A stretch of 60,540 bases of DNA from Arthrobacter sp. efr-133-R2A-120 (GCF_030209835.1 NZ_JARVRF010000046.1:1-60540), one strand, 5' to 3'. Counted from the first letter of the stretch, positions 7,996 through 17,957 are shown. Program-made: numbers and translations. The notes: generated by a model from the sequence alone, not told the origin.

Positions 7996-8993
7996 TGGAG
8001 CCTCACTCGGGGATCGATGGCAGCGTAGGCGAGGTCGACAACGACATTCGCGACGATAACGAAGAAGGCGGCCAGCATGGTGATGGCCATGGTGACGGGG
8101 AGGTCGCCGGAAATGGCAGCCCGGACTGCCGTGAAACCGAGCCCCGGGACGGAGAAGATCTGCTCCGTGAGGACCGCGCCGCCGAGGAGGAGCCCGATGT
8201 CCATTCCGAGCATGGTCACGACCGGAGTGATGCCGGCCCGGACGCCGTGCTTGAACGTCACTGTTCGGGGCGCCAGGCCCTTGGCGCGGGCCGTGCGGAT
8301 GAAGTCCTCGCTGAAGGTCTCGATCATGTTGGTCCGGGTGACCCGGATGTAGGCCGCGCTGAAAAGCACGGCGAGGGCCACCCAAGGCAGGAAGTAGTTG
8401 AGCACCCAGGCCCCCGGACCCTGCGGACCGAAGGGACTGTTGATCTCGTTCGTCGTGAAGGGCAGGAGGTGCAACTGGTTGACGAAAACCAGCAACAGGA
8501 ACAGGCCGGTGACGGGGATGGGCAGCGAGACTCCAACGGACGCTGCGCCGACGATGAACTTGTCCGTGGCGGATCCCTTGCGAAGGGCGGCGAGCAAACC
8601 GAGCCCGACGCCGGAAACGGTCCAGAGCACGAGCGCGCCGACCGCCATTGAGAGCGTGTAGGGCAGGGAGCGGGCAATGATGTCCGAGACGTTTTCATTG
8701 GTTTGGAACGATTTGCCGAGGCATGGCCACTGGCAGATCGATTCGGCTCCGGGAGCACCGATCATCCGCGGCGAGACCAGCCCGCGCATGTAGTCGATGT
8801 ACTGGATCAGGAAAGGGTGGTCCATGCCAAGGGCCACGCGGGCTTCCGCGATGCGTTCGGGAGTGCACTCCTGGCCGCAAGCGGCAGACGCTGGATCGGC
8901 AGGTCCGAGCTGGAAAAGCGTGAAGGTGATGAAGCTGACGGCTACGAGAAGCAGGATCAAGGAGCCTGTCCGGCGAAAGATGAATCTGATCAT
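7992..8993 (-). CDS. ABC transporter permease, DppB type
   Basis: 333 aa, starting with the family opening MIRFIFRRTGSLILLL. It has about six membrane helices and a long periplasmic-side loop (residues 30-100, with CGQEC and CQWPC cysteine pairs). The EAA loop SEDFIRTARAKGLAPRT and the ending IDPRVRLQ are those of DppB/OppB permeases. It partners with the DppC-like permease, but here the two permease genes are separated by the binding-protein gene, which is an unusual order. Confidence 0.9.
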   Translation of the reverse strand: MIRFIFRRTGSLILLLVAVSFITFTLFQLGPADPASAACGQECTPERIAEARVALGMDHPFLIQYIDYMRGLVSPRMIGAPGAESICQWPCLGKSFQTNENVSDIIARSLPYTLSMAVGALVLWTVSGVGLGLLAALRKGSATDKFIVGAASVGVSLPIPVTGLFLLLVFVNQLHLLPFTTNEINSPFGPQGPGAWVLNYFLPWVALAVLFSAAYIRVTRTNMIETFSEDFIRTARAKGLAPRTVTFKHGVRAGITPVVTMLGMDIGLLLGGAVLTEQIFSVPGLGFTAVRAAISGDLPVTMAITMLAAFFVIVANVVVDLAYAAIDPRVRLQ

Positions 8994-9003
8994 TGTGCTG
9001 GTT

Positions 9004-9035
9004 GCGGGCCGCCCGGTATTAACCGGACGGCCCGC
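9004..9035. terminator. Intercistronic hairpin after the binding-protein gene
   Basis: Stem 9004-9016 pairs with 9023-9035 (13 positions, one of them a G-U wobble in the minus-strand RNA), loop of six. It lies between the substrate-binding-protein stop and the DppB start. Such hairpins commonly protect the binding-protein mRNA or cut read-through. Confidence 0.7.
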
Positions 9036-9092
9036 CTCCCTTCTGGGCTGGCCTGATTGGTGGGAACAGGCCCGGTTGTGTATTTGGCCTGG

Positions 9093-10817
9093 TTAGTGCT
9101 CGACGCCGACGATCGAGAGGTCGATGCCGCCGAAGAAGTAGCCCACTTGGGCGTTGCGGATGTTGGAGCCCACCACACTGTTGGTGTGGCTGCGGACGAG
9201 CGGGATGATCGGGTAGGTCTTCAGTGCCTTGCCGAACTCCTCAGACCATTTCTTGCCGAGTTCCTCCGAGGTCCCGGCCGTGTTCCGAAGATCGAACATG
9301 GCCTTCGAAATCTGCGGATCGAAGTAGCGCGACGTGTTGGAGAAGCCGTAGCTCGTACCGTCGTTGTTCGGTCCGAGGATGGGATCGGCTGACGTACGCA
9401 CTGACGCCGGGTCGGCGCCGCCACACCAGCCTGACCGTGCAATGTCCGGCAGTTGGTCGCTGGCCAGCACGGAGTAGTAGTTCGGGGCCGGGATCGGCAC
9501 GAGCTGGACGTCGATGCCCAGGGCCTTGAGGTTCTGCTGGATCACGGTGCCCGTGTTCTTGTAGGCGTCCCGGTTGTTGGCATACCCATAGGTGAGGCTC
9601 TTGGGGTAGTTCTTGCCTTCGAGGAGCTTCTTGGCTTCCTCCAGCTTGGGCTTGCCGGTGGGGTCGATCTCCAGGTCCTGGGCTACGTAGCCGCGCATCT
9701 TGGCGTTGAGCGGGGTCTGGGTGAGTTCTCCGAAGCGACGTCCGCCGTACTGGACCAGGATGGACTGGCGGTCCAGGGCCAGGGCGATTGCCTTGCGGAC
9801 ATCGGGATCGGAGATCTTCTCGGTGTTGAGGCTGAGGACGTCGTTGCAGCCGAGTAGTCCCGAAGCAACACGGTCTTTGACCTGGGCATCAGCGAGCTTG
9901 GCGGAATCCGAGGTCTGCAGTGCGCCGTTGGAGTCCAAAGTGAGGGCATTGGGATCCGAGTTGGCAAGCAACTGCTGGCTGATGGTGGCTTGCGAAGTGG
10001 AGAGCGAGAAGCTGAACGTGTCCGGAAGTGCCGAGCGGTTGGGGTCGGTGGCCGGATCCCAGTTGGGGTTGCGCACCAGTTTGAGCGACTTTCCGCGGCT
10101 GTACGAATCGACCATGTACGGGCCCGAAGACACCGGGTGGTTGGTGTAGTCCAGCTTGGTGTCCTTGTCCTTCGGGACAGGGGAGGTGTTGGAACGGGAG
10201 GCCAGAGCCGGGAATTCGGCGAACGGCTTCTTCAAGTGAAAGACGATGGTGCGTTCGTCGGGCGTTTCAACAGCCTTGAGGTCAGCGGAAGGATCCTTGT
10301 ATGGCCCTTTGTAGCCACCGGCGTCGAGCGCTGCGTTGAGCTCTTGCGGGGCCTGGGTGTAAACGTCCTGGGCGAAGGTGCGTTCGATGCCGTACTTGAC
10401 GTCTGCCGAGGTGATGGGGCGGCCGTCCTCGAACTTGAGGCCCTTCTGGAGGGTGAACGTCCAGGTGAGTCCGTCTTTGGATACCTGGCCCGTGTCCGTG
10501 GCGAGGTCGGGAACGATGGTGGGCGGCTGGCCGGCCGTCTCCTTCGCCATGGTGAGGTTCCTGTAGTACAGCTGGCCGACGTTGGCCGTCTGGACGTAGT
10601 TGCTGTTGCCCGGGTCCAGGGTTTGGAAGTCCGAGGACATCAGGACGTTGATGTTGCCGCCCTTGGTGGTGAAACCGGGCTTGACCACTTCGGGAGCCTG
10701 CTCGGTGCTCGAAGCGCCGGAGACGGCAGTTCCGGGCTGGTTCTGTCCCGCCGCGCAGCCTGTGGCAGCGGTGGCGATCAGCACGGCAAGGGCCAGCGCT
10801 CTGGTGGGGGTGTTCAT
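9093..10817 (-). CDS. Family-5 extracellular solute-binding lipoprotein
   Basis: 574 aa. The N-terminus has a short basic region, a hydrophobic stretch and lipobox ATGC (Cys at about residue 21), so it should be a lipoprotein on the outer face of the membrane. The body is SBP_bac_5 (peptide/opine/nickel class) with the domain-start pattern DFQTLDPGN and KGLKFEDGRPITSADVKYG. The second ATG (10817) is used because AGGAG lies directly upstream of it and inside the codons of the longer frame. It captures the substrate for the adjacent DppBCDF-like transporter. The ligand class is not predictable; the amidohydrolase in the same operon hints at an amide or N-heterocycle rather than a peptide. Confidence 0.88.
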   Translation of the reverse strand: MNTPTRALALAVLIATAATGCAAGQNQPGTAVSGASSTEQAPEVVKPGFTTKGGNINVLMSSDFQTLDPGNSNYVQTANVGQLYYRNLTMAKETAGQPPTIVPDLATDTGQVSKDGLTWTFTLQKGLKFEDGRPITSADVKYGIERTFAQDVYTQAPQELNAALDAGGYKGPYKDPSADLKAVETPDERTIVFHLKKPFAEFPALASRSNTSPVPKDKDTKLDYTNHPVSSGPYMVDSYSRGKSLKLVRNPNWDPATDPNRSALPDTFSFSLSTSQATISQQLLANSDPNALTLDSNGALQTSDSAKLADAQVKDRVASGLLGCNDVLSLNTEKISDPDVRKAIALALDRQSILVQYGGRRFGELTQTPLNAKMRGYVAQDLEIDPTGKPKLEEAKKLLEGKNYPKSLTYGYANNRDAYKNTGTVIQQNLKALGIDVQLVPIPAPNYYSVLASDQLPDIARSGWCGGADPASVRTSADPILGPNNDGTSYGFSNTSRYFDPQISKAMFDLRNTAGTSEELGKKWSEEFGKALKTYPIIPLVRSHTNSVVGSNIRNAQVGYFFGGIDLSIVGVEH

Positions 10818-10859
10818 TGTGCTCCTCATAGGGGTGGGTGGAATGGATACGAAGGGGGA

Positions 10860-11903
10860 TTAGTGGCGTGATGCCTTGGGATCCAGGGCATCGCGCACGG
10901 CGTCACCGAGGAGGTTGAACGCCAGGACGGTGACGATGAGCATGGCGCCGGGGACTGCCAGGAACCAGGGATCGCTGAGGTACCAGTTGCCGGATTGGGC
11001 GGCGTTGAGCATCTGGCCCCAGGACGGCGTGGGGTCCTTGACGCCGACGCCGAGGAAGGAAAGTGCTGCTTCCGCGGAGATATTCGTGGGGATGAGCATG
11101 GTGGCGTAGACCAGTACGACGCCCATCACGTTGGGAATGATCTGCCGGAACAACACGCTCAAATGCGATGCACCGAACGATCGCGCGGCCTCGACGAACT
11201 CGCGCTCGCGGAGGCTGAGCACTTGGCCGCGGACGATTCGGGCGAGGTATGCCCAGCCGAAGAAGCCCAGGATGATCACGAGCGAAGCCATGGGGAGGAA
11301 GCTTCCTTGACCCAGCGGGGTGTCCCGCAGCCGTGACTGCAGGATCGGCGTCAGCGAAAGGACCAGCAAGAGGTGCGGAAAGGCGAGGAAGAGATCCATG
11401 ATCCGGCTGATGATCGCGTCCGTCTTGCCGCCGAAGTAGCCCGCGGCCGCACCGATCACGGTTCCCAGGACCACCGAGACCGCAGTGGACAGCAGGGCAA
11501 TGGTGAGGGATACCTGGCCACCATAGGCGAGGCGGGCAAACAGGTCACGGCCCAGTCCGGGTTCCACGCCCAGCCAGTGGCTGGCCGAGGGGTACATGTA
11601 TCCGGGGAGCGGCAACCCGGGAGTCTGGAGGTCGTCCAGGACATCGGGGCTGGTGTTGGACGTGAAGGGATCGTTTCCAGACACGGCACTGAGCAGCGGG
11701 CCGAGGATGGCGAACAACATGATCGCCACCACCACGCAGAGGCTCAACAAGGCAATCTTGCTCCGGCGGATCCGCAACCAGGCCGTGGCCAGAAGCGACC
11801 GCGCCTCGGCGGTGGATCTATTCGGGGACGGACTGGGGGATGGACTCGCAGCAGTTGGTTCGACGGTGGACTGTAGCTGGGTCAACGGGGGTGCTCGATT
11901 CAT
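10860..11903 (-). CDS. ABC transporter permease, DppC type
   Basis: 347 aa. An N-terminal Ser/Pro-rich cytoplasmic tail (SPSPSPSPN) precedes the first helix. Later come the periplasmic segment typical of DppC (HWLGVEPGLGRDLFARL), the EAA loop REREFVEAARSFGASHLSV and the ending VRDALDPKASRH. It is the first gene of the operon, transcribed away from gntR, with an operator copy about 25 bp upstream of the start. Confidence 0.9.
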   Translation of the reverse strand: MNRAPPLTQLQSTVEPTAASPSPSPSPNRSTAEARSLLATAWLRIRRSKIALLSLCVVVAIMLFAILGPLLSAVSGNDPFTSNTSPDVLDDLQTPGLPLPGYMYPSASHWLGVEPGLGRDLFARLAYGGQVSLTIALLSTAVSVVLGTVIGAAAGYFGGKTDAIISRIMDLFLAFPHLLLVLSLTPILQSRLRDTPLGQGSFLPMASLVIILGFFGWAYLARIVRGQVLSLREREFVEAARSFGASHLSVLFRQIIPNVMGVVLVYATMLIPTNISAEAALSFLGVGVKDPTPSWGQMLNAAQSGNWYLSDPWFLAVPGAMLIVTVLAFNLLGDAVRDALDPKASRH

Positions 11904-11926
11904 GATCCAAGGAGTAGGCTCCGGAC

Positions 11927-11943
11927 TTTTTGTATACCAAAAA
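11927..11943. promoter_or_regulatory. GntR operator upstream of the ABC operon
   Basis: TTTTTGTATACCAAAAA is a near-perfect palindrome (one mismatch) sharing the GTATACCAAA core with the MFS-upstream site. It lies in the 173-bp gap between the divergent dppC-like and gntR genes. Confidence 0.6.
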
Positions 11944-11992
11944 TAGACTAGAGCAGGTTCGATGGGATGTAAATCACAAATATCGCACTATC

Positions 11993-12004
11993 TGGAATAC
12001 CAAA
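11993..12004. promoter_or_regulatory. Second operator copy near gntR
   Basis: TGGAATACCAAA matches the same core with one change. It lies 73 bp upstream of the gntR ATG, so it could mediate autoregulation. Confidence 0.45.
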
Positions 12005-12076
12005 CAGCTGAGTTTCCGCCCGTGTATGCTCGGGTGGAACGCAAGACGATGGGGAAGGGAAGGGTGGCCGAAGCCG

Positions 12077-12748
12077 ATGCCCGAAACGTTGACAGGCCGC
12101 GACGACGAAGCCCGGGCCGAACAGGTCTACCAGCTGGTCCTTGAGGGAATCGTGGCGGGGAGATACGAGCAGGGCGCGCGGCTGCGCGAGCGGGAGCTCT
12201 CCGAGCTCTACAACGTTTCACGAATCCCCGTGCGGGAGGCCATCCAACGCCTTGAGCAGGACGGCTTCGTTGAAACCTTCCCCCGCCGGGGCGCCGTGGT
12301 GCGCCAATTGACGCTCACCGACGTCAACGAACTCTTCGACGTGCGGCTTTGCCTGGAAACGTTCGCGGCCCGCATGGCGGCCGTCCGCGTCGCGGCGGGA
12401 GAGCCCGGCCTCCGTTTGAAGGAACTCCTCGACGACACGAGGCAAGCGATCGACGACGACCGCACCGACGACGTCGTACGCCTCAGTGCGGCGTTCCACG
12501 CCGAAATCGTGCGGCTGTCCGGCAACCGGCTGCTCATCGAGTCGGTCAAGCCGTTGTTTGGACGCATGCGCTGGATCTTCGGGCTCGCCCACAACCGCAG
12601 CAACGAACTCCAGCGCGACGAGCACATGGAACTGTGCAACGCCATCCTGGGCGGCAAGGCCGAGCTCGCCTACACCCTGGCGTACTCCCACATCGAGCTC
12701 GGGCGCGAACCCGTGCTTAAGGGACTCGCGGAGACGCTGGAGCCCTGA
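12077..12748 (+). CDS. GntR-family regulator, FadR/FCD subfamily
   Basis: 223 aa. The N-terminal winged helix-turn-helix covers residues 14-80 with the family core RLRERELSELYNVSRIPVRE. An all-helical FCD ligand domain follows, with metal-type positions in FHAEIVRLSGN and the final H-x-x-LG region (SHIELGREP). ATG 12077 is picked over upstream codons because those overlap the operator copies. Divergent from the ABC operon and sharing its operator sequence with the distant MFS promoter, it is the likely regulator of both, probably a repressor relieved by the imported compound. Confidence 0.85.
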   Translation: MPETLTGRDDEARAEQVYQLVLEGIVAGRYEQGARLRERELSELYNVSRIPVREAIQRLEQDGFVETFPRRGAVVRQLTLTDVNELFDVRLCLETFAARMAAVRVAAGEPGLRLKELLDDTRQAIDDDRTDDVVRLSAAFHAEIVRLSGNRLLIESVKPLFGRMRWIFGLAHNRSNELQRDEHMELCNAILGGKAELAYTLAYSHIELGREPVLKGLAETLEP

Positions 12749-12757
12749 ACCCCCGCG

Positions 12758-14167
12758 TTAGTCGTCAGAATCCGGGTATTCGTCCTCGTCGTACCGGGAT
12801 TCCTCGGTTTCAGCTTCCAGGATCTTGAGCATCGCAGTGTCCGGGTTGAGCATGATGGCAGCCTCGTCACGCCGGTGGCGCAGGATGGTGTCCAGGTAGG
12901 ACTGCACGGCTTCCGCCAAGGGGATGTGGCTGTCCTGCTTCTGGCTCATGTACCAGCGGTGTTCGAGGACTTCGTGGACCACTTCCGCCGGCTCAAGCTT
13001 GCCTGCGAGGTCGCGCGGGATGGATCGGACGATGGGCTCGAAGATCTGGCTGACCCAGGTATGGGCACTGATTTCTTCGTCCATGTCCGGGTTGTTGTCC
13101 GCCCGGAATGAATCCATGTCATTGAGCAGCCGGCGGGCCTGGTTCTCCTGGGCATCCAGGCCCGTGAGGCGAAGCAACCGCCGCTGGTGGTGGCCGGCGT
13201 CGACCACCTTGGGCTGAAGCTGGATAGTGGATCCGTCCGCGGTGGTCTTGATGGCGTATTCCTCGACGTCGAAGCCGAGTTCGTTGAGGCGGCGGATGCG
13301 CGCGCCCACGCGCCAGCGTTCGCCGAGCTCGAACGATTCCTTTTCAGTGAGTTCGGCCCATAGCCGGCGGTACGAGTCCATGATGAGCTCCGACGTCGCC
13401 ACCGGGTCCACCTTTTCCTCGATCAGGCCGCCTTCGAGCAGGTCCATGAGCTCACCGGCGATGTTGACGCGGGCAATCTCCAGATCGTACTCGCGCTGGC
13501 CCACCGACAGATCGGGGTACAGCTCGCCGGTTTCCGCGTCCACGAGGTACGCGGCGAACGCGCCGGCGTCACGCCGGAACAAGGTGTTGGACAAGGAAAC
13601 GTCGCCCCAATAGAAGCCGATCAGGTGCAGGCGCACCAGCAGCAGCGCTTGGGCATCGATAAGCCTTGTGAGGGTGTCCCTGCGCAGCATTTGGGAGAAG
13701 AGCGCACGGTACGGCATGGAGAACTTGAGGTGCCGGGTGACCAGGACGGGGTTCAGCGGCTTGCCGTCAACGGTGGTGCGGCCGGTGATGACTGCAACCG
13801 GCTCGACGCACGGCACATCCATCCGTGCCAGCTTGCGGAGCATGTGGTACTCGTGCCGGGCAACGTGTTCGGACGTTTCCTTGATGGCGATGACGGAGCC
13901 GCCCAGGTGCGCGAAACGCACGATGTGCCGGGAAATGCCGCGGGGCAGGGCGGCCAGGTTCGCCGCAGGCCAGTCCTCGAGAGCGATGTGCCACGGCAGG
14001 TCCAGGAGCTCGGGATCCGCTGATGCGGCAGTGATGTTGAGGGATCCGATGACCCCCGCCGGAGGTGCCGTGTCATTGGCGCTGGCAGCCTCGGTGCGCG
14101 GGAGTTTGCCGATCTGCGCGTAGTCGGTGGGTTCGTCATGCCACTTGGCACCGCTTTGCTCGGTCAT
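12758..14167 (-). CDS. DUF4032 kinase-like protein
   Basis: 469 aa. The N-terminal half is a degenerate protein-kinase/lipopolysaccharide-kinase fold. VIAIKETSEHVARHEYHML gives the Lys and Glu positions, HLIGFYWGDVSLSNTLF the catalytic-loop equivalent with Asp and Asn, and YLVDAETGELY the metal Asp. The C-terminal half is the DUF4032 region, ending in an acidic tail (ESRYDEDEYPDSDD). The function in actinobacteria is unproven; phosphotransfer is a family-based guess. It faces the GntR gene tail to tail with a 9-bp gap and is followed upstream by terminators. Confidence 0.8.
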   Translation of the reverse strand: MTEQSGAKWHDEPTDYAQIGKLPRTEAASANDTAPPAGVIGSLNITAASADPELLDLPWHIALEDWPAANLAALPRGISRHIVRFAHLGGSVIAIKETSEHVARHEYHMLRKLARMDVPCVEPVAVITGRTTVDGKPLNPVLVTRHLKFSMPYRALFSQMLRRDTLTRLIDAQALLLVRLHLIGFYWGDVSLSNTLFRRDAGAFAAYLVDAETGELYPDLSVGQREYDLEIARVNIAGELMDLLEGGLIEEKVDPVATSELIMDSYRRLWAELTEKESFELGERWRVGARIRRLNELGFDVEEYAIKTTADGSTIQLQPKVVDAGHHQRRLLRLTGLDAQENQARRLLNDMDSFRADNNPDMDEEISAHTWVSQIFEPIVRSIPRDLAGKLEPAEVVHEVLEHRWYMSQKQDSHIPLAEAVQSYLDTILRHRRDEAAIMLNPDTAMLKILEAETEESRYDEDEYPDSDD

Positions 14168-14203
14168 GGGGTCAATTCTTCCGTATGGAGGCTGCTGTTA
14201 ACG

Positions 14204-14240
14204 ACGACGGCGGCCCGTCCACTCGGAAGGGCCGCCGTCG
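14204..14240. terminator. Terminator-like hairpin
   Basis: Stem CGACGGCGGCCC (14204-14215) pairs with 14229-14240, 12 perfect base pairs with a 13-base loop. It lies just upstream of the DUF4032 start and probably ends the msmK transcript. Confidence 0.75.
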
Positions 14241-14257
14241 GTAATGCGGTAGTGCTC

Positions 14258-14363
14258 GGCCCACGCCGGCAGGGTTCCCTGACCGAAGCGGAGCGAGGTT
14301 AGGGGGCTGGTGAGTGGGCCCACGCCGGCAGGGTTCCCTGACCGAAGCGGAGCGAGGTTAGGG
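14258..14363. repeat. Two tandem copies of a 47-bp hairpin element
   Basis: The 47 bases at 14258-14304 recur at 14317-14363, a 59-bp period. Each copy holds CCCTGACC paired with GGTTAGGG around a loop GAAGCGGAGCGA. A related hairpin with an AGCGAAGCGA loop lies at 48385-48414. Probably a mobile intergenic terminator or repeat element downstream of msmK. Confidence 0.8.
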
Positions 14364-14375
14364 TGCCGGTGGGGA

Positions 14376-15458
<1,083 letters not shown>

Positions 15459-15532
15459 AGTTATCAATCCCTTCACCGGCAGGTACGTGCCGGACGATCC
15501 GTTGTGAATGGTTCATGTTTATTCAGTTGGAC

Positions 15533-15563
15533 TCCCTGCCCCGGGCTGGGCCCGGGCAAGGGA
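15533..15563. terminator. GC-rich hairpin upstream of msmK
   Basis: A 14-bp stem (15533-15546 with 15550-15563, one mismatch) and a 3-base loop lie between otsB and msmK, both read on the minus strand. It probably ends the otsAB transcript. Confidence 0.6.
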
Positions 15564-15585
15564 GACTGAGTGACACCGCACGGTT

Positions 15586-15605
15586 GTTGTGCGTCACATC
15601 ACAAC
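15586..15605. promoter_or_regulatory. CRP/GlxR-like site upstream of msmK
   Basis: GTTGTG - 8 bases - CACAAC is a perfect 6-bp inverted repeat containing TGTG-N8-CACA, the spacing of CRP/GlxR operators. It lies about 130 bp upstream of msmK. Carbon-source control through a CRP-family protein is inferred. Confidence 0.4.
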
Positions 15606-15652
15606 CAAGAGTATGGCAGCAGCCCGGGTTATTCGCCCAAATGTTACGAACG

Positions 15653-16477
15653 TCACATGTGAGATGAGTCTCCCGAGACTTCGCGGCGGCGTTCGCGAAG
15701 GACCGCCTCCAGGAGTTCGGCGACGTGGACAGGGGCTTCGACCCGGAACTCGGCCTGGGTGAAATCCAGTCCAACCTTCACGCCGACGTCCCCGGTCCCA
15801 AGCCTGGCGATGGCGTCCTCGTCCGTCACGTCGTCGCCGGCAAAAAGGATCCCGGTAGCCGAGGTGGCCTGGCGCAGGAACTCGACGGCCTCGCCCTTGG
15901 AGGAATGCACCACCGAGGTCTCGAGGACCCGTTTGCCGTTCTTGAGGAACACTCCCGGCCGGCCTTCAAGGACCGTCCGGGCGGCCGCGACGGCGTCCTC
16001 CGCCACGTCATCGGCGGCACGCCGGGTGTGGAGTACGACGCCGGCGGGCTTGTCTTCGAGGACTGTCCCTGGAGCTTCCTGCGAGATTGCGGCCAACACC
16101 TCGCGGACTTCGGCAAGGAGGTCCCTTTGGGCGTTGTCGAGCTGGAGTTCCGCCGAACCGGGGCCCATCCAGGCCTCTGCGCCATGGCTGCCAATCAGCA
16201 GCGTGGCCTCGGGAGGCGAGGCGACCGCCCGCAGGCTGGCCAATGCCCGCCCGGAGATGAGCGCCGTCGTCGTCCTCGGAAGTTTGGCGAGTTCAGCGAA
16301 GGCCGCGGCTGAGCGCTCGAGCGGGCGCGCGGCGTCGGCGTGGTCCACGATCGGGGAAATGGTGCCGTCAAAGTCCATCGCCACCAAAAGGTGCTCGGTG
16401 CCCGCGATTCTGCGGACGGCGTCGAGCAGTTCGGGCGGCAGGCTCAGCGGGGGAGTGGCTGCTGTCTCAGGAGTCAT
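15653..16477 (-). CDS. otsB: Trehalose-6-phosphate phosphatase
   Basis: 274 aa HAD-superfamily phosphatase. Motif 1 is DFDGTISPI (residues 35-43, nucleophile and acid Asp). Motif 2 region is TTALISGR. Later come GSHGAE, the cap segment with KPAGVVLHTR, and motif 4 GDDVTDED. It dephosphorylates trehalose-6-phosphate to trehalose. Its start overlaps the otsA stop by 11 bp, so the pair should be co-translated. It ends with ATG-TGA at 15653. Confidence 0.92.
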   Translation of the reverse strand: MTPETAATPPLSLPPELLDAVRRIAGTEHLLVAMDFDGTISPIVDHADAARPLERSAAAFAELAKLPRTTTALISGRALASLRAVASPPEATLLIGSHGAEAWMGPGSAELQLDNAQRDLLAEVREVLAAISQEAPGTVLEDKPAGVVLHTRRAADDVAEDAVAAARTVLEGRPGVFLKNGKRVLETSVVHSSKGEAVEFLRQATSATGILFAGDDVTDEDAIARLGTGDVGVKVGLDFTQAEFRVEAPVHVAELLEAVLRERRREVSGDSSHM

Positions 16478-17957
16478 CGCGCACCACGATTTCTGCCAGG
16501 GCCGAGAGGAATTCGGCTGACCAATGATCGACGTCGTGGTCGAGGATTTGCTTGCGCATGGACTTCATCCGGCGGCGGGATTCGTTCGAAGGCAGGTTCA
16601 CGGCCCTCATGATGGTGTTCTTGAGCCCGTCGATGTCGTGCGGATTCATGAGGAGTGCTTGCTTGAGTTGATCGGCCGCGCCCGTGAATTCACTCAGGAC
16701 CAAGGCGCCTGTGTTGTTGGTCCGGGCTGTGACATATTCCTTGGCCACGAGGTTCATACCGTCACGCAATGCTGTCACCAGCATGACGTCGGCCGCGAGG
16801 TACAAAGCCACCATTTCCTCGACCGGGTAGCTGTGGTGGAGGTAGCGAACGGCGGTGTTCTGCATGGTGTCGTAGCTGCCGTTGATGTGGCCGACGGTGC
16901 CCTCAATTTCCTCACGCAGGAGCCGGTACTGCCGCACGCGTTCGCGGCTGGGGCTCGCCACCTGGATCAGTGTGGCGTCCTCCACGGTGAGCCGGCCTTC
17001 CTTGAGGAGTTCTTCGAAGGCCTTCAAACGGTGGGGGATGCCCTTGGTGTAGTCGAGGCGGTCTACGCCCAGGAGGATGGTTTTGGGGTTTCCGAGGTCC
17101 TGGCGGATCTGCCGGGCACGTTCGATGATGTCCGGGCGCTCCGCGAGTTCGCTGATCTGGTCTACGGCAATGGAGATCGGGAAGGCCTGTGCGCGGGCAA
17201 TATGGGTGATCTGCCCGTCCGGTCCCTTGACGTGGACCTGCTGCTGTTTGACGCTGGCGCCAATGAATCGGCGTGCCGAGCGCATGAAGTTCGCCGCGTC
17301 GCTGGGGCGCTGGAAACCCACCAGATCGGCGCCGAGCAGGCCTTCGATGATGGCCTGGCGCCACGGCAATTGGGCGAAGATCTCCGGCGGCGGGAACGGG
17401 ATGTGGTTGAAGAAACCGATGCGCAGGTCCGGGCGCGCCTGCCGGAGCATGCTCGGCACGAGCTGGAGTTGGTAATCCTGCACCCAGACGGTGGCTCCGT
17501 CGTCTGCGTATTGGATGACGGCGTCGGCGAAGCGCCGGTTGACCCGGCGGTAGCTGTCCCACCAAGTTCGGTGGAACTCCGGTGGGGCAATGACGTCGTG
17601 GTAAAGCGGCCAGAGAGTGGCGTTGGAGAACCCTTCGTAATAGAGCTCAACATCGTGCGTGCTGAGTTCCACGGGAATCAGGTCCATCCCGCCGTGGCTG
17701 AAGGGTTCCAACGCTTCGTCCGGGGCGCCGTGCCAGCCCACCCAGGCGCCGTCGCTCTTGGTCATCATCGGCGCGAGGGCAGTCACTAGGCCCCCAGGAG
17801 AGCGGCGCCAACCTTCCTCGCCGCTTTCCCCGTCATCGCTCGGGTAACGGTCAACCGGAAGGCGGTTGGAGACCACCATGAAGTCGTGTTTCCGGGCCTT
17901 TGGAGCCTGATTGCCTTCGGGTGCGCTGTCGATTTTTTCGCTTGCCGTTTCTTGCAT
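16467..17957 (-). CDS. otsA: Trehalose-6-phosphate synthase (GT20)
   Basis: About 496 aa. Glycosyltransferase family 20 motifs appear in order: VVSNRLPVDR, SPGGLVTAL, GWHGAPDE, WPLYHDVI, VWVQDYQLQLVPSMLR, FFNHIPFPPPEIF, GVDRLDYTKGIPHRLKAFE, and DGMNLVAKEYV with LSEFTGAA. It makes trehalose-6-phosphate from UDP-glucose (or another NDP-glucose) and glucose-6-phosphate. ATG 17957 is chosen for its AGGGGGC ribosome site; ATG 17987 is ten codons upstream with a poorly spaced site. First gene of the otsA-otsB pair, giving osmotic and storage trehalose. Confidence 0.92.
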   Translation of the reverse strand: MQETASEKIDSAPEGNQAPKARKHDFMVVSNRLPVDRYPSDDGESGEEGWRRSPGGLVTALAPMMTKSDGAWVGWHGAPDEALEPFSHGGMDLIPVELSTHDVELYYEGFSNATLWPLYHDVIAPPEFHRTWWDSYRRVNRRFADAVIQYADDGATVWVQDYQLQLVPSMLRQARPDLRIGFFNHIPFPPPEIFAQLPWRQAIIEGLLGADLVGFQRPSDAANFMRSARRFIGASVKQQQVHVKGPDGQITHIARAQAFPISIAVDQISELAERPDIIERARQIRQDLGNPKTILLGVDRLDYTKGIPHRLKAFEELLKEGRLTVEDATLIQVASPSRERVRQYRLLREEIEGTVGHINGSYDTMQNTAVRYLHHSYPVEEMVALYLAADVMLVTALRDGMNLVAKEYVTARTNNTGALVLSEFTGAADQLKQALLMNPHDIDGLKNTIMRAVNLPSNESRRRMKSMRKQILDHDVDHWSAEFLSALAEIVVRDDS

